From positions 1 through 49,577 of the forward strand of contig JALKBU010000309.1 in NCBI GenBank assembly GCA_023091735.1: DNA of 49,577 nucleotides. The letters are read 5' to 3'. The notes below the pieces were generated by a model. The model ran no database searches and was not told the origin of the DNA. It saw nothing but the letters and a program-made list of their open reading frames with translations. How positions within the stretch are numbered: the stretch's first letter is position 1; each line of letters starts with the position of its first letter. Of this stretch, positions 18,355 to 28,865 are shown one piece after another. Made by a program: the position numbers and the translations under genes. This DNA is from Trichomonas tenax (lineage: Eukaryota > Parabasalia > Trichomonadida > Trichomonadidae).

Positions 18355-20398
18355 GAATATCACTAAAGATGCTTCAGGAAGTATGTTTCAAGATTTATAT
18401 TTCCAATTTATCAACCACAGCAATTCTAACAGTATACAATGTAAAAGTCATTTAAATAATATTCAAAATAAATTTATAACACATTAATTCATTTTTAATC
18501 ATCTCCTTATACATAACTACTGCTAGGCATAATGATCTTAATTGGTAAAGAGTACAATTTCAATAATATCTTATGATTTAGATAAAAATTCACAATCAAG
18601 GATCATTTTTATTCCCAATTAATAGCCATCAAGAAGTATAATTGAATTACTATTTAGGAATCTCATGAATATAAACTATGTGCTCGTATAACTAAGTAAG
18701 AGAAGTTATCCGAGCACATAGTTTATGATTCTCTATAACTAGTAGAAGGTTTCCAGAATGCCCATCGCTTTATCCAAGAAAAATGAACAAATTTTGTTGA
18801 AGCTAAAAGGTTAAAAACAATTTAATGATATACTCAATTAAAAGAATTGAAGGATTATGCAAATATAGTATCAAAATCAAGCCCGTCATTTTTGATCGAA
18901 TAATTCAAAAAGGAAATCAAAAAGATCCAGATAAACAATTACAGCATTTGAATCCGCGATTGATTGTATTGTTATTTAAGTTGGTAATCGTAATTGGCCA
19001 AAAAATGTTTACATGCAAATGTTAAAAAATTGATAATCATATGTTATATTTGATTTAGATTTCAGAAAACACAAGATTGCGCTTTTTCGGGACGCACGGA
19101 GAATTTTTTTTCACAAAAAATCATCAGATATTTCAATGCTTTACATTAAACTTTTTCTGAAACAACTGTGAAAATTTTAAGGGAAGTAAAAAATTTATTT
19201 TGTGAAAAACATAAAACCGATTTTAATAATATATTTAGGTTTAGCCATAGAAGTTTAATATATATGCAATAACACAATATTTACAGTATTAAATAAATCA
19301 TTCAAAACAACAATACGTAGCAAGAATGCTTCAAACGATTTCAAATAAAAATGATCGATTTGTCCGTTATGAAAAAATTTTTATAGGACAATTTTATATG
19401 AGTTATGTTCTATATGAGATGTCAAGAATGAGCACATGATCAATTTCATTAATAGAATTTTAATATCAGATTTAGAATAAGTGTTCTATAACTCAACAGA
19501 ATATATTGATGATAAAAAATTTTGAGAATTTGAAAAGTTTCGAAGAATAAAGAAATAAGGTCTAAATCTTAGTATTTATGCTAAATTTAAAATATTTTTG
19601 TATTTGATTTTAAAAAGTGGTTTTTACTGCTCCTTTGTATATAGCAATATCGATTATAATGTTTACATTCGATCATTTTCAATAAAACGCAAAATTTTTT
19701 CTGCCCTTTTCTCCCATCAAAAATGATTTTATACAAAAATTTAAAAATGAATAAATTATGTTGATAAGATCACCATCATATAAAAATTCTGAACCGCTTT
19801 CTCAAAAATTGAATTATACTCGAATATTGGCTTTAATATCATATGTTTATTGATATTTTTTTGTTTTATTTTGAATCGAAAGTTTTTGTTTTAAAAATCA
19901 AAAAAATTATCGAAATTTATTTCTGCAACATCAGTAATATCTACATTTAAGGCTAAAATCAACGAACAACAATTTGATTATCCAAATTCCCCATAATTCC
20001 TTATCTATACATGATACTTTTTTGAAATTGATCACCAAAATCGAATTCTAATTTTTTATTCCCAAACTCTAAAATTATTGAAAATTCAAATACTTAATCT
20101 GTTACCAAATACAATTTTAAGATACAAATTGAAAAATTATTTTTTATATTTTACAGAATTCTCGATTTTATTCTTAATATCATTTCCGGATGTTATAGAT
20201 CTATAAATTTAAGTAATTTCCCATAACATTTTTGTATACAATTATTTTCAAAAATACATGCAAATTAATAGATGTGGAGATGATAAAAAATAATCCATTC
20301 AAAAGGTATATTACAAAATTGAATGTTTTTTTTAAATTGAGAAGGCTGACATCTCACATTTGAAAGCAGATTGGTCACAAATCATTTATTATTTTTTA
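18355..20398. other. Gene-poor AT-rich region, 2.0 kb
   Basis: Contains the hairpin at 18671-18726 and a small coding-like scrap near 18744-18790. It is otherwise extremely AT-rich with poly-A and poly-T runs. A 66-codon frame at 18825-19025 looks random. I see no other gene. Confidence 0.5.
18671..18726. repeat. Hairpin, 23-bp stem with 10-base loop
   Basis: The arm at 18671-18693 (ATAAACTATGTGCTCG then TATAACT) pairs with 18704-18726 with one mismatch around a 10-base loop. Outer GAATC/GATTC bases can extend the pairing. It could be a fold-back element, a small MITE relic or a structured RNA. Confidence 0.8.
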
Positions 20399-23374
20399 AT
20401 GGAGATCGAAACGCATGACTTGATTAACATGTTCGAGCGATCGGACTTAGGGTTATTCGAGAGCAAGGGTGGCCTCGAAGGATTTGCTAAAGCTTTCCAC
20501 ACGAACTTAACAGAAGGAATTTCGAAGCACGAAGCAGCCGACAATTTCGCTGACCGCATTGCGGGCTTTGGAGTCAACAGGTTGCCGGACCCGCCGGTGA
20601 AAACGTGGTGCAAGATGTTCTTGGAGACTTTCAATGATTTGACTCTAAAAATCTTACTGATCGTTGCTGTGATCTCAGCAGTCATCGTGACGGCTGCCAA
20701 CTACAAGCACCTTAAGTGGGAGGAGTATATCGACCCAATTTCCATTATTATCGCTGTTTCAATCGTTGCAATCGTTACAGCTCAAACTAACTACTCTCAG
20801 CAGCAGGCATACCTCGAAATCAACTCACTGAAGAACACATTCCCTGTGACCGTCATCAGAGCCGGCGAAAAGCAGCAGATTATGTCGACAGAGGTTTTAG
20901 TCGGCGATGTGCTGGAAATTAAGGCGGGAGACGCTGTCGCAGCCGATGCACTGTTCATCAACGGCACAAATTTATCCATAAACAACTCAGCGCAAACAGG
21001 AGAACCGATCGCTGTAAAAATCAGCGAGAAGAACCCATTCCTTCGCGGCGGCGGCGCTATAGAGAGCGGTATCGGCACATGCCTCATCGCAGCTGTCGGT
21101 CAAAACACACAGATGGGCGTTACAATGATGCAAATTCAGGAAATGGAGGCACAGAACGAGAAGACACCACTTGAAAAAAAGCTCGACAAGCTTTCAATGA
21201 TGCTGACGTATGTTGCTATCGGCTCAGCGATCTTGATTTTCGTAATTCTCATGATCATGTGGTTCGTCGACTTGGCGAAGTATTTGAGGACTGGCGACAA
21301 GAAGATCCCATCCACGCACTGGACAGACCTCACAGACAAGATCATGATCTCCCTCACGATCTTCATTTGCTGTGTTCCAGAAGGTTTGCCACTGGCCGTC
21401 ACTTTGGCGCTCTCTTTCTCGATGAAGAAGATGATGCACGACAACAACTTCGTCAGGCACCTCAACGCGTGCGAGACAATGGGCGGCGCTACTACAATCT
21501 GCTCAGACAAGACAGGCACGCTCACGCAGAACAAGATGACCGTCGTCAAGTTCTACATGTACGACCAGGAGATCGACGGAAAGCCGGACCTCAACGAGAA
21601 CGTTTTAGACTACTTGGCAACGTCCATCGCGGTCAACTCTACAGCCTCGCACACGATCAAGGAGGGATCTGAAGAGCCAATCTTCGTCGGCTCGAGCTCG
21701 GAGTGCGCACTCCTCAAATTCATCGGCGAGTTCGGTAAAGATTACCAGGAGATCCGCGAGCTCAATCCGATCAAATACTTGAACGAATTCAACTCAGCGA
21801 GAAAGAGGATGTCTACAGTCGTCGAAGGCGAGCACGGCCTCAACATTTACTTGAAGGGAGCCCCGGATTTCTGCCTTCCGCTAATGAGCAGGTACTTGAC
21901 ACCAGAGGGCGAAGTCAAGGAGATCGACGACGAATTCAACCAGGCAATCATGGCTAAAGTCAACGATTTCGCTTCTCAAGCATACAGAACAATGTTGATC
22001 GCTTTCCGCAACGTAGATCACTCCATGGAGGCTGAAGTTGAAGACCCAGAGAAGGCCGAGCGCGACATGACATTCATCTGCATCGTCGGCATCCAGGATC
22101 CGCTCAGACCGGAGGTTCCAGACGCCATCAAGAAGTGCGAGGACGCCGGCGTCGTCGTCAGAATGGTTACGGGTGACTTCATCGCTACAGCGCGCGCCAT
22201 CTCAAGGCAGTGTGGCATTCTCAAGAAGGAGACAGACATTGTCATGGAAGGCGCTGAATTCGCAAAGATGTCAAAGACAGAGCTGCTCACAAAGATCGAC
22301 GACCTCAGAGTTCTCGCGAGAAGCTCTCCAACAGATAAATACCGCCTCGTTTCGCTCTTGATGGAGTGCGGTGAAGTCGTTGCTGTTACAGGTGATGGCT
22401 CAAACGACTCCGCAGCTCTTAAGAAGGCTAACGTTGGTCTCTCCATGGGTATGTGTGGAACAGAGCTCGCGAAGATCGCTTCTGATATCGTTATTTTGGA
22501 TGATAACTTCACATCAATTGTTTCCGCTCTCAAGTGGGGCCGCTGCATCTACGACAATCTCAGATCTTTCATTCAGTTCCAGCTTCCTGTCAACTTCGTC
22601 GCCGTCATCGTCGTTATCATCGGTGCCATCGCAATCAGGACATCCCCGCTCAAGCCAATCCAAATCCTCTGGATCAACCTCATCAACGACTCCCTCGGCG
22701 CTCTCGGCCTCGCCACGCGTCCACCGTCTGACCTGCTCCTCAAGAGACAGCCGTACGGCGAAGGCGACAACATCATTTCTAACATCATCGCGAGAAACAT
22801 GTCAATCCAGACTGTTTACCAGACAATCGTTCTCCTTTTGATGATGTTCGGATACGAGAAGTTGTTCGGCGTCCACGATGACACAACAGGCCACACGATC
22901 GTTGTCTCGTGGATCTTCAACACATTCGTTTTCATGAACGTTTTCAACCTCATCAACTCCCGTGTTGCTGGACACGAAGGCTCTGTCTTCGATGGAATCA
23001 CAAAGGCACACTTCTTCATCATTATCTTCTTCGGCATCGCGGCAATGCAGATCCTCATCATCATGGTCGGCGGCAGGTTCTTCCACGCAGTCAGACCGAC
23101 CGGAAGAGAGTGGTGGATCACGATGGTCTTCTCTGTTGGTGATCTCCTTATCGGCTTCATCAGCAGGCTCATCAAGCTCAAGGACCACACGCTCGAGAAC
23201 CTCAACGCATACAGGAGCATGAGGAAGGAGAAGGTCCGCAGATACTACAAGGAAATGAGCGTCGATCAGCAGTGGAACGAGAACAACGTACTCTCTGACT
23301 CCGACGAGCTCAAGGAAGTTGAGTCTTCTAACGCAAGCGACAGCGAGCGCTCGGAGCATTTGATTTTGGCGTAA
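20399..23374 (+). CDS. Plasma-membrane-type Ca2+-transporting P-type ATPase (P2B)
   Basis: The product is 991 residues with the complete P-type layout. It has an N-terminal cytosolic part with F-G-V-N-R-L-P-D-P-P, two TM segments before the A domain, the PEGLPLAVTLALSFS helix (TM4), and the phosphorylated Asp370 in CSDKTGTLTQNKMTV. The nucleotide-binding domain has KGAPDFCL, then the hinge VAVTGDGSNDSAALKKANVG (GDG from residue 665, N669-D670). The C-terminal TM bundle includes WINLINDSLGALGLAT. The order and TM4 sequence indicate the PMCA group, which exports cytosolic Ca2+. The C-tail is short (about 60 residues) and basic then acidic, with no obvious calmodulin-binding helix. The true start is the ATG at 20399; an upstream TTG frame is ignored. 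Codons are strongly C-biased, suggesting high expression. Confidence 0.95.
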   Translation: MEIETHDLINMFERSDLGLFESKGGLEGFAKAFHTNLTEGISKHEAADNFADRIAGFGVNRLPDPPVKTWCKMFLETFNDLTLKILLIVAVISAVIVTAANYKHLKWEEYIDPISIIIAVSIVAIVTAQTNYSQQQAYLEINSLKNTFPVTVIRAGEKQQIMSTEVLVGDVLEIKAGDAVAADALFINGTNLSINNSAQTGEPIAVKISEKNPFLRGGGAIESGIGTCLIAAVGQNTQMGVTMMQIQEMEAQNEKTPLEKKLDKLSMMLTYVAIGSAILIFVILMIMWFVDLAKYLRTGDKKIPSTHWTDLTDKIMISLTIFICCVPEGLPLAVTLALSFSMKKMMHDNNFVRHLNACETMGGATTICSDKTGTLTQNKMTVVKFYMYDQEIDGKPDLNENVLDYLATSIAVNSTASHTIKEGSEEPIFVGSSSECALLKFIGEFGKDYQEIRELNPIKYLNEFNSARKRMSTVVEGEHGLNIYLKGAPDFCLPLMSRYLTPEGEVKEIDDEFNQAIMAKVNDFASQAYRTMLIAFRNVDHSMEAEVEDPEKAERDMTFICIVGIQDPLRPEVPDAIKKCEDAGVVVRMVTGDFIATARAISRQCGILKKETDIVMEGAEFAKMSKTELLTKIDDLRVLARSSPTDKYRLVSLLMECGEVVAVTGDGSNDSAALKKANVGLSMGMCGTELAKIASDIVILDDNFTSIVSALKWGRCIYDNLRSFIQFQLPVNFVAVIVVIIGAIAIRTSPLKPIQILWINLINDSLGALGLATRPPSDLLLKRQPYGEGDNIISNIIARNMSIQTVYQTIVLLLMMFGYEKLFGVHDDTTGHTIVVSWIFNTFVFMNVFNLINSRVAGHEGSVFDGITKAHFFIIIFFGIAAMQILIIMVGGRFFHAVRPTGREWWITMVFSVGDLLIGFISRLIKLKDHTLENLNAYRSMRKEKVRRYYKEMSVDQQWNENNVLSDSDELKEVESSNASDSERSEHLILA

Positions 23375-23425
23375 TATTATTTTATATATAAAACGATACT
23401 ATTCTGAAATATATTAAAACACTTT

Positions 23426-23913
23426 TTACTGAGAGATGAAAAGTTCTCCGAAGAACTCGACATTAGAGATAGAATGTATCCTGTCCATTTCCGTTCTTTC
23501 CGTTCTGTTTGATTCTGATGAATGAGTATCTCTGCGACATCTTGCATGGGAAGTTGCAGGTCGTATCTGGTTTCTTGAGGGTGTCGATGCTCGTTCTCTG
23601 ATCGATGATTGACAACCTCTTTCCATCTTCTGAGCCTTCCCCAGTTCTGCGGATAATCTTTGCGGCACTCTTTGGGCGTCTTCATGTTATAAGACTCGAT
23701 GCAGACCTGCGTCATCTCCGGCAAAATAAACTCAACGTTCGAGTTCAGCTGAGATCTCCAATATCCATTCCAGCCGCTGTCGCAGATGAATGCTGGATTT
23801 GCAGCAGTTAGAATTGCGATTTCTTTGTTGAGAACCGGATTTCCAATTGTCTTTCTCCTGAGAAAATCGAAGAATCCGCACCAATCTTTTCCGTTTTTTC
23901 GCATCTGAAGCAT
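23426..23913 (-). pseudogene. F5/8 type C (discoidin-like) domain fragment with two frameshifts
   Basis: The reading starts around G-N-P-V-L-N-K-E-I and includes F-I-C-D-S-G-W-N-G-Y-W-R-S. It must change frame right after the P-Q-N-W codons (a GGGG run near 23640) to continue as EGSEDGKRLSIIDQRTSIDT. It must change frame again near 23468 (a CTCT run) to end SNVEFFGELFIS. Read that way it matches the C-terminal domain of the neighbouring BTB gene: W-EGS-DG-x-x-x-I-I-D-Q-R, then Y-S-F-I-R-I, then V-E-F-F-G. Its ATG at 23913 is 24 bp after that gene's stop, so it looks like a partial tandem duplicate that has decayed. Both lesions are at short repeats, so sequencing error is not excluded. Confidence 0.8.
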
Positions 23914-23936
23914 TCCTTCTTTTCCGTTTCATCGCC

Positions 23937-25136
23937 CTAATAAACTTCGCCGTAGAACTCGATCGATTGCAAGCAGAGGGAATCTGACTTTTCCCAGTTC
24001 TTTCCTGTCATCCTCAATCTGAGATAAATGAATGGCTTGTTTTGGCTTGCAGCGGCCTGGAATGTGCCGACTTTGCCTGAAGATCTCAACGTGCTGCACT
24101 CGGCCTGGTCATGCAAAACAGTCCAATTGCCTGCAGGGCTGTTCGTTCCTTCGAGAATCCGGCTCTTGAGATGGCAAACTTCGCCACTCGATGCTGTCTT
24201 CAGCATGTAGTGCTTAAGAAGGAGCCTCCTGCATGGCTGATCCAGTCCTTTTCCTGGATCTAAGTCGAACATCATCCATATTCCTGGGATTGATAGAGAA
24301 ACCCACGCGCGACGAGATGTCGGATCGACAATGTTCGCAACATCGGTTGTTCCATTGACTGAGACAATCTCTGACACTTTACGTCCAAAACGCTTAGAGA
24401 ACTCTGCGAATATACCGTGGGTCTTGTTTTCTTGCATGTATGAACACTTGAATGAATCCTTAGAGTTGTTTTCAAACCCTTCGAAACCTGAATCAACAAT
24501 CTTAATTAGAGGCTCTTTGAGCGCATTCATGTTGACGCCAGTCCTCGAGAGGATGTTCCTGATGTTGCTTGCATCGATCTTAGAGAATGGAAGGAATTTA
24601 ACAAGTTTGACGCGAGCTTCAGAGTTTTCTCCAACAAACGAAAGAAGCCACGTTACAAATGTTGATGTGTCTGTTCTTTCTGATGGAAGCTGCGACAAAA
24701 TGTCGTAGACGATCTGTAGAGGGAGGAATTTGAATGCTGGATTGTCTTTGAGGATATCGAAATGATCGGAAATATAATTTACGTGTGCTGTGTAATCGAG
24801 GCTGTTTAAGCATAAATCTGTTGCATATCTGAATAGCAAATCAGTATCTGATATATCTGTGATGAATTCCATGCATGCTTCTGTCAATTGAGAAATTCCG
24901 AGTTCTTTAGCGCAAAGAAGGAAGAAAATAACATTGTCTGATGTAATTGGGATCTCTTGTCCCATTAATGTCTGGCAAATGAGATTAAATGGACCTTTCA
25001 TCGAAACATTGCAGGTATATGAAAAAATTAGAACATTGTTCTGCAATTGCATTGCAATCTTATTAGAAAGGCTCGAAGCGAGGAATGAGTTGACTTTATA
25101 GGGCTAATCGTGATATTTGATTTCGAAATCATAATA
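23937..25136 (-). pseudogene. BTB-BACK-F5/8C protein gene with TAG in the first BTB strand
   Basis: An intact 371-codon frame from the ATG at 25052 encodes half of a BTB domain (GPFNLICQTLMGQEIPITSD, about residues 20-39), a BACK-like helical region (about 45-190) and an F5/8C domain (about 210-369; G-I-W-M-M-F-D-L, W-T-V-L, Y-L-R-L-R-M-T-G-K-N-W, I-E-F-Y-G). The missing start of the BTB fold is present upstream in the same frame: PYKVNSFLASSLSNKIA, then a TAG at 25104-25106, then YYDFEIKYHD. So either the gene is inactivated by one nonsense codon, or translation starts at 25052 and makes a protein with half a BTB. BTB-BACK proteins commonly serve as Cullin-3 adaptors, and a cullin lies 16 kb away, but no link is shown. 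Confidence 0.65.
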
Positions 25137-25714
25137 TCTAGGAAATTGAAGCGGATCTGCGTATAAACTCGTTGGTGGAGTGACAGTGATCGCAGGAAAC
25201 GTTTCCTCATCTTCAAATGAAAGAAGCTCAAAGTCATATTGAGGTCTGCATAAAACGTACTGAAGATCGTTTTTAACTTGAATTTACGCGATAAAATCGT
25301 TTCTTTGTCTCTTTCGGAGTTAAACTGCACTATGGCCATTCCATCACGCTTGAAACCAACAGGATGAAGAAACTGGCAATCAATAGGCGAATAGAACTCC
25401 AATTTCTTCATAATTCATTCGGCACTCTCTCCGATGCACTTCGAAATTCTGTTTTTGATTAAAATTGGTGAAATAAATTTGTGAATAATGCGGCTGGAAA
25501 TTATAATCGGCTGAGAGTCGTCGCAGCAGTCGCTGGCCGACTTTTTGTCTTTAAACTGAACCAAAGCGATTCCTGCGAAATATCCTTTAGAAATCTCGTT
25601 ATTGTACTGCTTTAGGAATTTCACTTTCTCGATGGCGCCGTACTTCCAGAACTTCGCGAAAATGTCGTTGAGAGATGAATCTGATTGGATGTTGTCGAAA
25701 TAAACAGTTCCCAT
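25104..25714 (-). pseudogene. Two-RRM RNA-binding protein gene, interrupted
   Basis: From the ATG at 25714 an RRM-like domain (MGTVYFDNIQ, then F-A-K-F-W-K-Y-G, Y-F-A-G-I-A-L-V-Q-F) runs for 99 codons to a TGA at 25415-25417. The same frame continues immediately with a second RRM-like unit (KKLEFYSPIDCQFL, then G-M-A-I-V-Q-F-N-S). A one-base loss in the T run at 25270-25274 (plus strand) then shifts the frame. Restoring that base gives coding-like sequence (NDLQYVLCRPQYDFELLSFE) down to the TAG at 25104. The first frame alone could still make a 99-residue single-RRM protein. The restored frame is the same as the BTB gene's frame. Confidence 0.6.
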
Positions 25715-27160
25715 TTTTTAAAAAATTTGACATATTTCTGATTTATATCAATATTTGTCACGTAAAATAAATTTACTTGGCAATTTTTAACTAAATGTTG
25801 TTTCATTCAATGATTTTTATGTAAATCTCTAAATAGGTGCTTAATATAAAGCAAAGAACCCTATTTGGAACAATGCACTTAATATCGGGTACATTTTTAC
25901 TTGTTTTAGCTCAACAAATGTTAAATGGAGCAAAAAATTATATATTGTCATGTAAAAAAAATTATTTGACAGATATTCAGAATAATTCTGATGTTGTAAA
26001 GTGCCCAATATCAGATATATAATTCAGATTTTGCGATATTTTTCATGTCTTGAATCATATGTACACGTTTGAATCATATGCACTTCCTTCTGAAATGGCA
26101 TTTAGGACTATTGTTTTAGAAAACCATGTTACTTTATGTAAGTTAACGATACAAATTATATTAAGCATACGGCAGTTATACTCAAAGTACGTTATTTTTT
26201 ACTCAATACCCAAATTTTCCTCGCGTGCCGCTTTGAGGAACGCTCGGTTCTATTGTGAGGGGCTTCACCCCTTCCAAACCCACCCCTGTAAAATCATCCA
26301 CCAAAACAGAATTGAATGTCACATTTTTTATTTGAACGCTTTGACATATTTTAAATGCTGCACAATCAATATAGCTATTTTGCAGCAAAAAATATTTGAA
26401 CACGCACAAAATTCTTAAGTGCGTATAATTCTGAGTACGCACACTTTGTAGGCTATATAAAAATTGAAAAGGTCTGGTTGATTTTCAGAACTTATTTGGC
26501 CTGTGCATACTATCAATTATACACACCATACAAAAAATTCAGTGAGTTCTAAAATTGAACACGCACTATGGATTATTGATAGGAAAGTAATATATTTTAT
26601 GACTGATTCTATGGCAAGAGCTATTATGAAGTATATTAATAAAAAATTATTTTTATTTTACAAATCGCAAGTGCGTAACGGTTTTGCGTATGTCCAAAAA
26701 AATACGCCATTGGAAAATGCGTAAGTGCCGCATACTTATTATATACCCAAAATTTTCAACCTTTGCACCACACAATTTTTCTATTTTTTTCATTTTTGGG
26801 CCAAAAAAAAAAAAAAAAAAAAAACGAATTTAATGAAAATGCAAATAAATATTTTAATAGACACATTACAGCTCTATATTATTGGCTGATTTAAAATGTT
26901 AATATTTTGTTTTCTGAGTGAATGTTGAATAAAAATCGAATAACTGCTTTCCAATCTTCTTACCTCTTTTAATTCAGTCAGTATCTAAAATGGATCTTAT
27001 TTGAGTGTGAAATCTATGTAAAACCTCTTGCAAAGTTAGAGATTTGAAGTTCTTAATGGAAAAAAGCATAGTTGTGAAAGCGAACCACTGTGGTAGAAGA
27101 ACTATTTGAAAAAAAAAACTGAAGTTTAAACTAGAATTAATCAATAAAATGAAATACGAC
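25715..27160. other. Intergenic region, 1.45 kb, with repeat-like pieces
   Basis: Contains the paired elements at 25756-25782, a direct repeat of TTGAATCATATG at 26050-26080, a GC-rich island at 26219-26300, several TGCGTA/TACGCA words at 26396-26720, and a poly-A run near 26804-26824. No coding frame is convincing; the frames at 25837-26022 and 26050-26418 look random. Confidence 0.45.
25756..25782. promoter_or_regulatory. Two opposed TTTACnnGnCA elements upstream of the RRM gene
   Basis: TTTACGTGACA lies on the minus strand at 25756-25766 and TTTACTTGGCA on the plus strand at 25772-25782. They are 42 and 58 bp upstream of the minus-strand ATG at 25714. Confidence 0.5.
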
Positions 27161-28150
27161 TTAAAGATTAAGGTGATCAGTAACAATCTTGTCGCCCTCT
27201 GTAAAGTAATCGTCTCTAAGGATGACCTCGTTAGGCTTAGCAGCTGCGAAAGCAGATGCACCAATGAATGATGCGATTTCTGGCTTTTGAGCGACACTAA
27301 CTCTGACTTCGTCTTTGATTGCTGGTGGAGCGAGTTCAGAGAGGGCCTCCTGGAGGGCGGTGGCGAATCCCTTGATGAGGGCTGAGCCACCAATCAGAAC
27401 GACGTGAGACCACATGTCCTTACGGAAATTGATTGGGACTTTTAAGATGGATTCCTTGATGTCGACAGCGAGGCCATCGCTATCGATCTCGAGGAAGAAC
27501 GGGCGGAGATGTGCTGTACTAGCAATGACTCTTTCTGGGCCGAAAAGAATTCCATTATACTCAATTCTATTAGATACGGCCTCTTCCATGGCGGCATCGA
27601 TGTCCTTGAAGTGTGGGCACTCAAGAACATTCTGCTTGATGTTCCAAATCGTCTTGTGGCCCTGGCAATTTAAGATTCTTGCAAGATACTCAGAAATTGT
27701 GCGTCCGGTGACAGCGGATCTAATAATTGTGGTGCGCTTAATGTTATCCTCGAGATAAGCACAAATTTCTGTTGCTGCTTCACCCATATCAACGATCAAG
27801 CAGTTCGTCTTCTGGATAGCGAATCCTGCATAGACGAATGATGGTGCGATGAAGATTGATGGGACTTTCAGCTCCTCGAACATGAATTTAACAACAGCTT
27901 TACGTGTATCAAGGCTGAAACTCGTGGAGTCTGAGATAAATACTGGTTGGGCAGTTGGATCAACTTTAAGTGTCTCATAGCAATACCTAATCAAGTGCTT
28001 AAACTTATCCATGTCGTTGATAACGCGGTTCTTGAATGCGCCTTCAGCGACATCCTCAGTATGGAAGAAAACCCTTGGCTCCTCATCACCGGCGAAGCCG
28101 ATGTTGCACATGAACGTGCCGAGCTCGAACACAACAGCAGGAGAACTCAT
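27161..28150 (-). CDS. Divergent actin-family protein (actin-related)
   Basis: The product is 329 residues, about 45 shorter than conventional actin. Actin-fold landmarks are visible. Phosphate-1 loop region: ELGTFMCNIGFAGDEEPRVFF (compare D-N-G-S-G-x-C-x-x-G-F-A-G in actin; the Asp is Glu here). Phosphate-2 region: V-D-M-G-E-A-A-T-E. There is an F-G-P-E-R-V segment in the place of actin's GNERF, and an adenosine-loop-like I-G-G-S-A-L-I-K-G-F. The hydrophobic DNase-loop area is shortened. The changed phosphate loops raise the question whether it binds ATP normally. It may be a lineage-specific ARP (nuclear or dynactin-type); I cannot place it in a numbered ARP class. The ATG at 28150 is preceded by an AT-rich promoter without the TTTAC element. 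Confidence 0.85.
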   Translation of the reverse strand: MSSPAVVFELGTFMCNIGFAGDEEPRVFFHTEDVAEGAFKNRVINDMDKFKHLIRYCYETLKVDPTAQPVFISDSTSFSLDTRKAVVKFMFEELKVPSIFIAPSFVYAGFAIQKTNCLIVDMGEAATEICAYLEDNIKRTTIIRSAVTGRTISEYLARILNCQGHKTIWNIKQNVLECPHFKDIDAAMEEAVSNRIEYNGILFGPERVIASTAHLRPFFLEIDSDGLAVDIKESILKVPINFRKDMWSHVVLIGGSALIKGFATALQEALSELAPPAIKDEVRVSVAQKPEIASFIGASAFAAAKPNEVILRDDYFTEGDKIVTDHLNL

Positions 28151-28865
28151 TTTTCTTTTTTATTAAATTTTGACATTCTCAATTTTTGTATTAATTTCAG
28201 AAAGAGTGAAGTGGAAAATTTATCATTATTACAATATATACTTTAGGAATTTATCAAAATTTTCGATATTAAAAATTTCTTTTCAAAAAAATTTGAATCA
28301 ATCGTTCTAAAGTGAAATGCTCTTTAAAATAGTCGTTTTATCCAATATAATGACGATCTGTCGAGTCAAAATCGATTCATCTATGAAGTGAAAAGGAGAA
28401 ATTTCATCAAACTTTTATGCTGTCGTGGGTGGGGACTAGCGGGTACGAATGAGACCTTCAATAGAATGCATGTGTGAAAGTCCCAAAGGAAAACTCGTAC
28501 ATGATTAGATAAATTTTATCGCGAAAGTTTATATACTCTTGACTCTTTTCACTTCTATGACATTCTTTGTGATATTCTCTTTGTGTAGTGGTATCCTCTC
28601 AGGTATATAATATAGACAAAGTATTTCAATCAATAAAATGAAGGGGGAAGATTGGAATGATGGGTGTAGCATTAGATAAAAAACATGCGCTGTGTTTATG
28701 ACTAATCCGGAATTGTCGGAGTGTTGTGAAGAGAAATCGATGATTTTTGGACATATTGTTTTTACTTCATTCGCAAATTTAAAAGTTATAGCTCCGGACG
28801 CATAGCATAGCGCCAAAAATCGACAAATCTGTACGAAGCATCGAGAAATAATTACGAAAATGTAT
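28151..28865. other. Intergenic region, 715 bp, with a GC-elevated island
   Basis: Most is AT-rich. The island at about 28415-28505 is GC-elevated for an intergenic segment and has two crossing complementary pairs: GGGACT at 28437 region with AGTCCC near 28480, and GTACGA near 28443 with TCGTAC near 28496. I cannot match it to a known snRNA, RNase P, MRP or SRP RNA. Confidence 0.3.

Noticed and set aside
22018..23359. Long minus-strand frames (176 and 185 codons) opposite the Ca2+-ATPase
   Set aside because: They arise from the strong codon bias of the ATPase and have no promoter or domain signal.
26050..26418. 122-codon plus-strand frame
   Set aside because: It spans the GC-rich island and repeat-like DNA and its translation is unlike any ordinary protein; it lacks a promoter.
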